A stretch of DNA of 7,828 nucleotides, taken from NCBI GenBank assembly GCA_964489215.1, contig CAZAYB010000147.1:1-7828 (forward strand), given 5' to 3'. Origin of the DNA: CAZAYB01 sp964489215. Its GTDB lineage: Bacteria > Planctomycetota > Phycisphaerae > Sedimentisphaerales > Anaerohalosphaeraceae. Shown piece by piece: positions 6,915 through 7,828 of the stretch. Position 1 is the first letter of the stretch. Each line of letters begins with the position of its first letter. A model generated the notes under the pieces. It was given only the letters and a program-made list of their open reading frames with translations, did not search any database and was not told the origin of the DNA. The position numbers and the translations under genes were made by a program.

Positions 6915-7190
6915 CTACTGCCCGTAAACCTGAAGCTGATTAAATATCTCTATTGTAAATTTCATTATCAACTGAAGCATCCAGTTACCGAAAACCAATG
7001 TCGCAATACTCATCGCCAAAAGTTTAGGAACGATCGTAAATGTCGCATCCCTAAGCTGTGTAACCGTCTGAAAAAGACTTATAATAACACCCATAAACAT
7101 AGTTATCAAAAGCATCGGTGCTGCCACAAGCAAAGCTGTCTCCATTGTATAACGTGAAAGGTACAATATAAAATCAACATCAAATGTCAT
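6915..7190 (-). CDS. fliQ: Flagellar export gate protein FliQ
   Basis: This small two-helix subunit wraps the FliP-FliR core of the export gate. It is 91 residues long, against about 89 for the family. It has two hydrophobic hairpin segments (~18-40 and 53-77) around the conserved loop FQTVTQLRDATFTIVPK (40-56), which matches the FliQ pattern FQ..TQ....T..FVPK. An AAAGAGGA ribosome site 5 bases before the ATG supports this start. It lies between fliP and fliR in the usual fliPQR order. Confidence 0.95.
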   Translation of the reverse strand: MTFDVDFILYLSRYTMETALLVAAPMLLITMFMGVIISLFQTVTQLRDATFTIVPKLLAMSIATLVFGNWMLQLIMKFTIEIFNQLQVYGQ

Positions 7191-7195
7191 TGTAT

Positions 7196-7203
7196 TCCTC
7201 TTT
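7196..7203 (-). promoter_or_regulatory. Ribosome binding site of fliQ
   Basis: AAAGAGGA on the minus strand ends 5 bases before the fliQ ATG at 7190, inside the 19-base fliP-fliQ gap. It is the main element visible in that gap. Confidence 0.75.
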
Positions 7204-7209
7204 AATTTA

Positions 7210-7828
7210 CTAACTGAAACTTAAACTAAGACTGTTTGCTAATATACCCCAGCCGTCAACAAGAATAAAAAGTATAAGCTTAAAAGGCAATGATATCATC
7301 TGAGGAGGAAGCATCATCATACCCGCGCTCAAAAGAACACTCGCTATCACAAGATCAAGCAAAAGAAAAGGTACAAATATCAGACAACCCATCTCAAAAG
7401 CTGTCCTGAACTCGCTGATAATAAAACTGGGAACTATTATATGAAAAGGAAGCTCCATCGGAGTAGATGGCGGCTTGACCTTTGCTATCTTCATGAAAAC
7501 GGCAAGATCATTTTTACGAGTCTGATGGATCATAAACTCCTTCATATTGTCACCTGCAGCCTGAGATGCCTCCGTAAAATTCTTCTCATCATTAAGATAA
7601 GGCTGAATTGCCTCATTGTTAATGTCATAAAAAGTCGGTGCCATTGTATAAAGAGTCAAAAACATCGACAGACCTATTATTGCAATATTAGGCGGTATCG
7701 ACTGTGTCGAAAGCGCTCTGCGAACAAAACCAAGAACCACAGATATACGTGGAAATGAGGTCATCATTACCATCAGGCTGGGCAGTATCGCAAGAAGAGT
7801 GAATATTAATACCAGTTTTATTGGTGTC
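7210..7828 (-). CDS. fliP: Flagellar export gate protein FliP, N-terminus cut by window edge
   Basis: FliP forms the pentameric core of the export channel in the inner membrane. The frame is open to the right edge: upstream of the internal ATG at 7773 it reads TPIKLVLIFTLLAILPSL, the typical start of mature FliP, so the true start and any signal peptide lie outside the window. About 205 residues are visible of a usual ~245. Diagnostic features are MTSFPRISVVLGFVRRALST, the QTRKNDLAVF segment, the signature VPSFIISEFRTAFEMG, the Met-rich GMMMLPP thought to line the pore gasket, and the closing ISLPFKLILFILVDGW. It is the first visible gene of the minus-strand export operon. Confidence 0.95.
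   Translation of the reverse strand, partial: TPIKLVLIFTLLAILPSLMVMMTSFPRISVVLGFVRRALSTQSIPPNIAIIGLSMFLTLYTMAPTFYDINNEAIQPYLNDEKNFTEASQAAGDNMKEFMIHQTRKNDLAVFMKIAKVKPPSTPMELPFHIIVPSFIISEFRTAFEMGCLIFVPFLLLDLVIASVLLSAGMMMLPPQMISLPFKLILFILVDGWGILANSLSLSFS

Overview
The window is a flagellar locus that ends in two convergent gene blocks. The left block, on the plus strand, holds the 3' part of a family 2 glycosyltransferase (2-937) and an enlarged gene for the filament cap protein FliD (1031-3151). The right block, on the minus strand, reads from the right edge as fliP (partial), fliQ, fliR, flhB and finally a 617-codon gene of unusual design (5033-3180). The two blocks meet tail to tail with only 28 bases between stop codons. 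No gap without a gene exceeds 100 bases.

The four minus-strand genes fliP, fliQ, fliR and flhB encode the membrane core of the flagellar type III export gate and are closely packed (gaps of 19, 2, 9 and 43 bases), so they probably form one operon whose promoter lies beyond the right edge. In many flagellated bacteria the next gene is flhA. Here the flhA position holds a gene whose first ~275 residues align by eye with the N-terminal membrane part of FlhA (TM1-TM6 and the cytoplasmic loop). It lacks the last two FlhA membrane helices and the whole FlhA cytoplasmic docking domain. In their place are an acidic, probably disordered linker and a C-terminal domain that looks like a MinD/CpsD-type P-loop ATPase with its Walker A and Walker B residues lost. 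This FlhA-TM/pseudo-ATPase fusion is the main discovery candidate.

The plus-strand genes act at the far end of the same machine: FliD caps the filament and promotes flagellin folding. The glycosyltransferase could glycosylate flagellin or cell-surface glycans, which is inferred from its position only.

Organism: a flagellated, Gram-negative-type bacterium of moderate G+C. The overall style (divergent FliD with long inserts, divergent FlhA-like protein) suggests Planctomycetota, perhaps the Phycisphaerae, but this is an impression from protein character and not a demonstrated placement.
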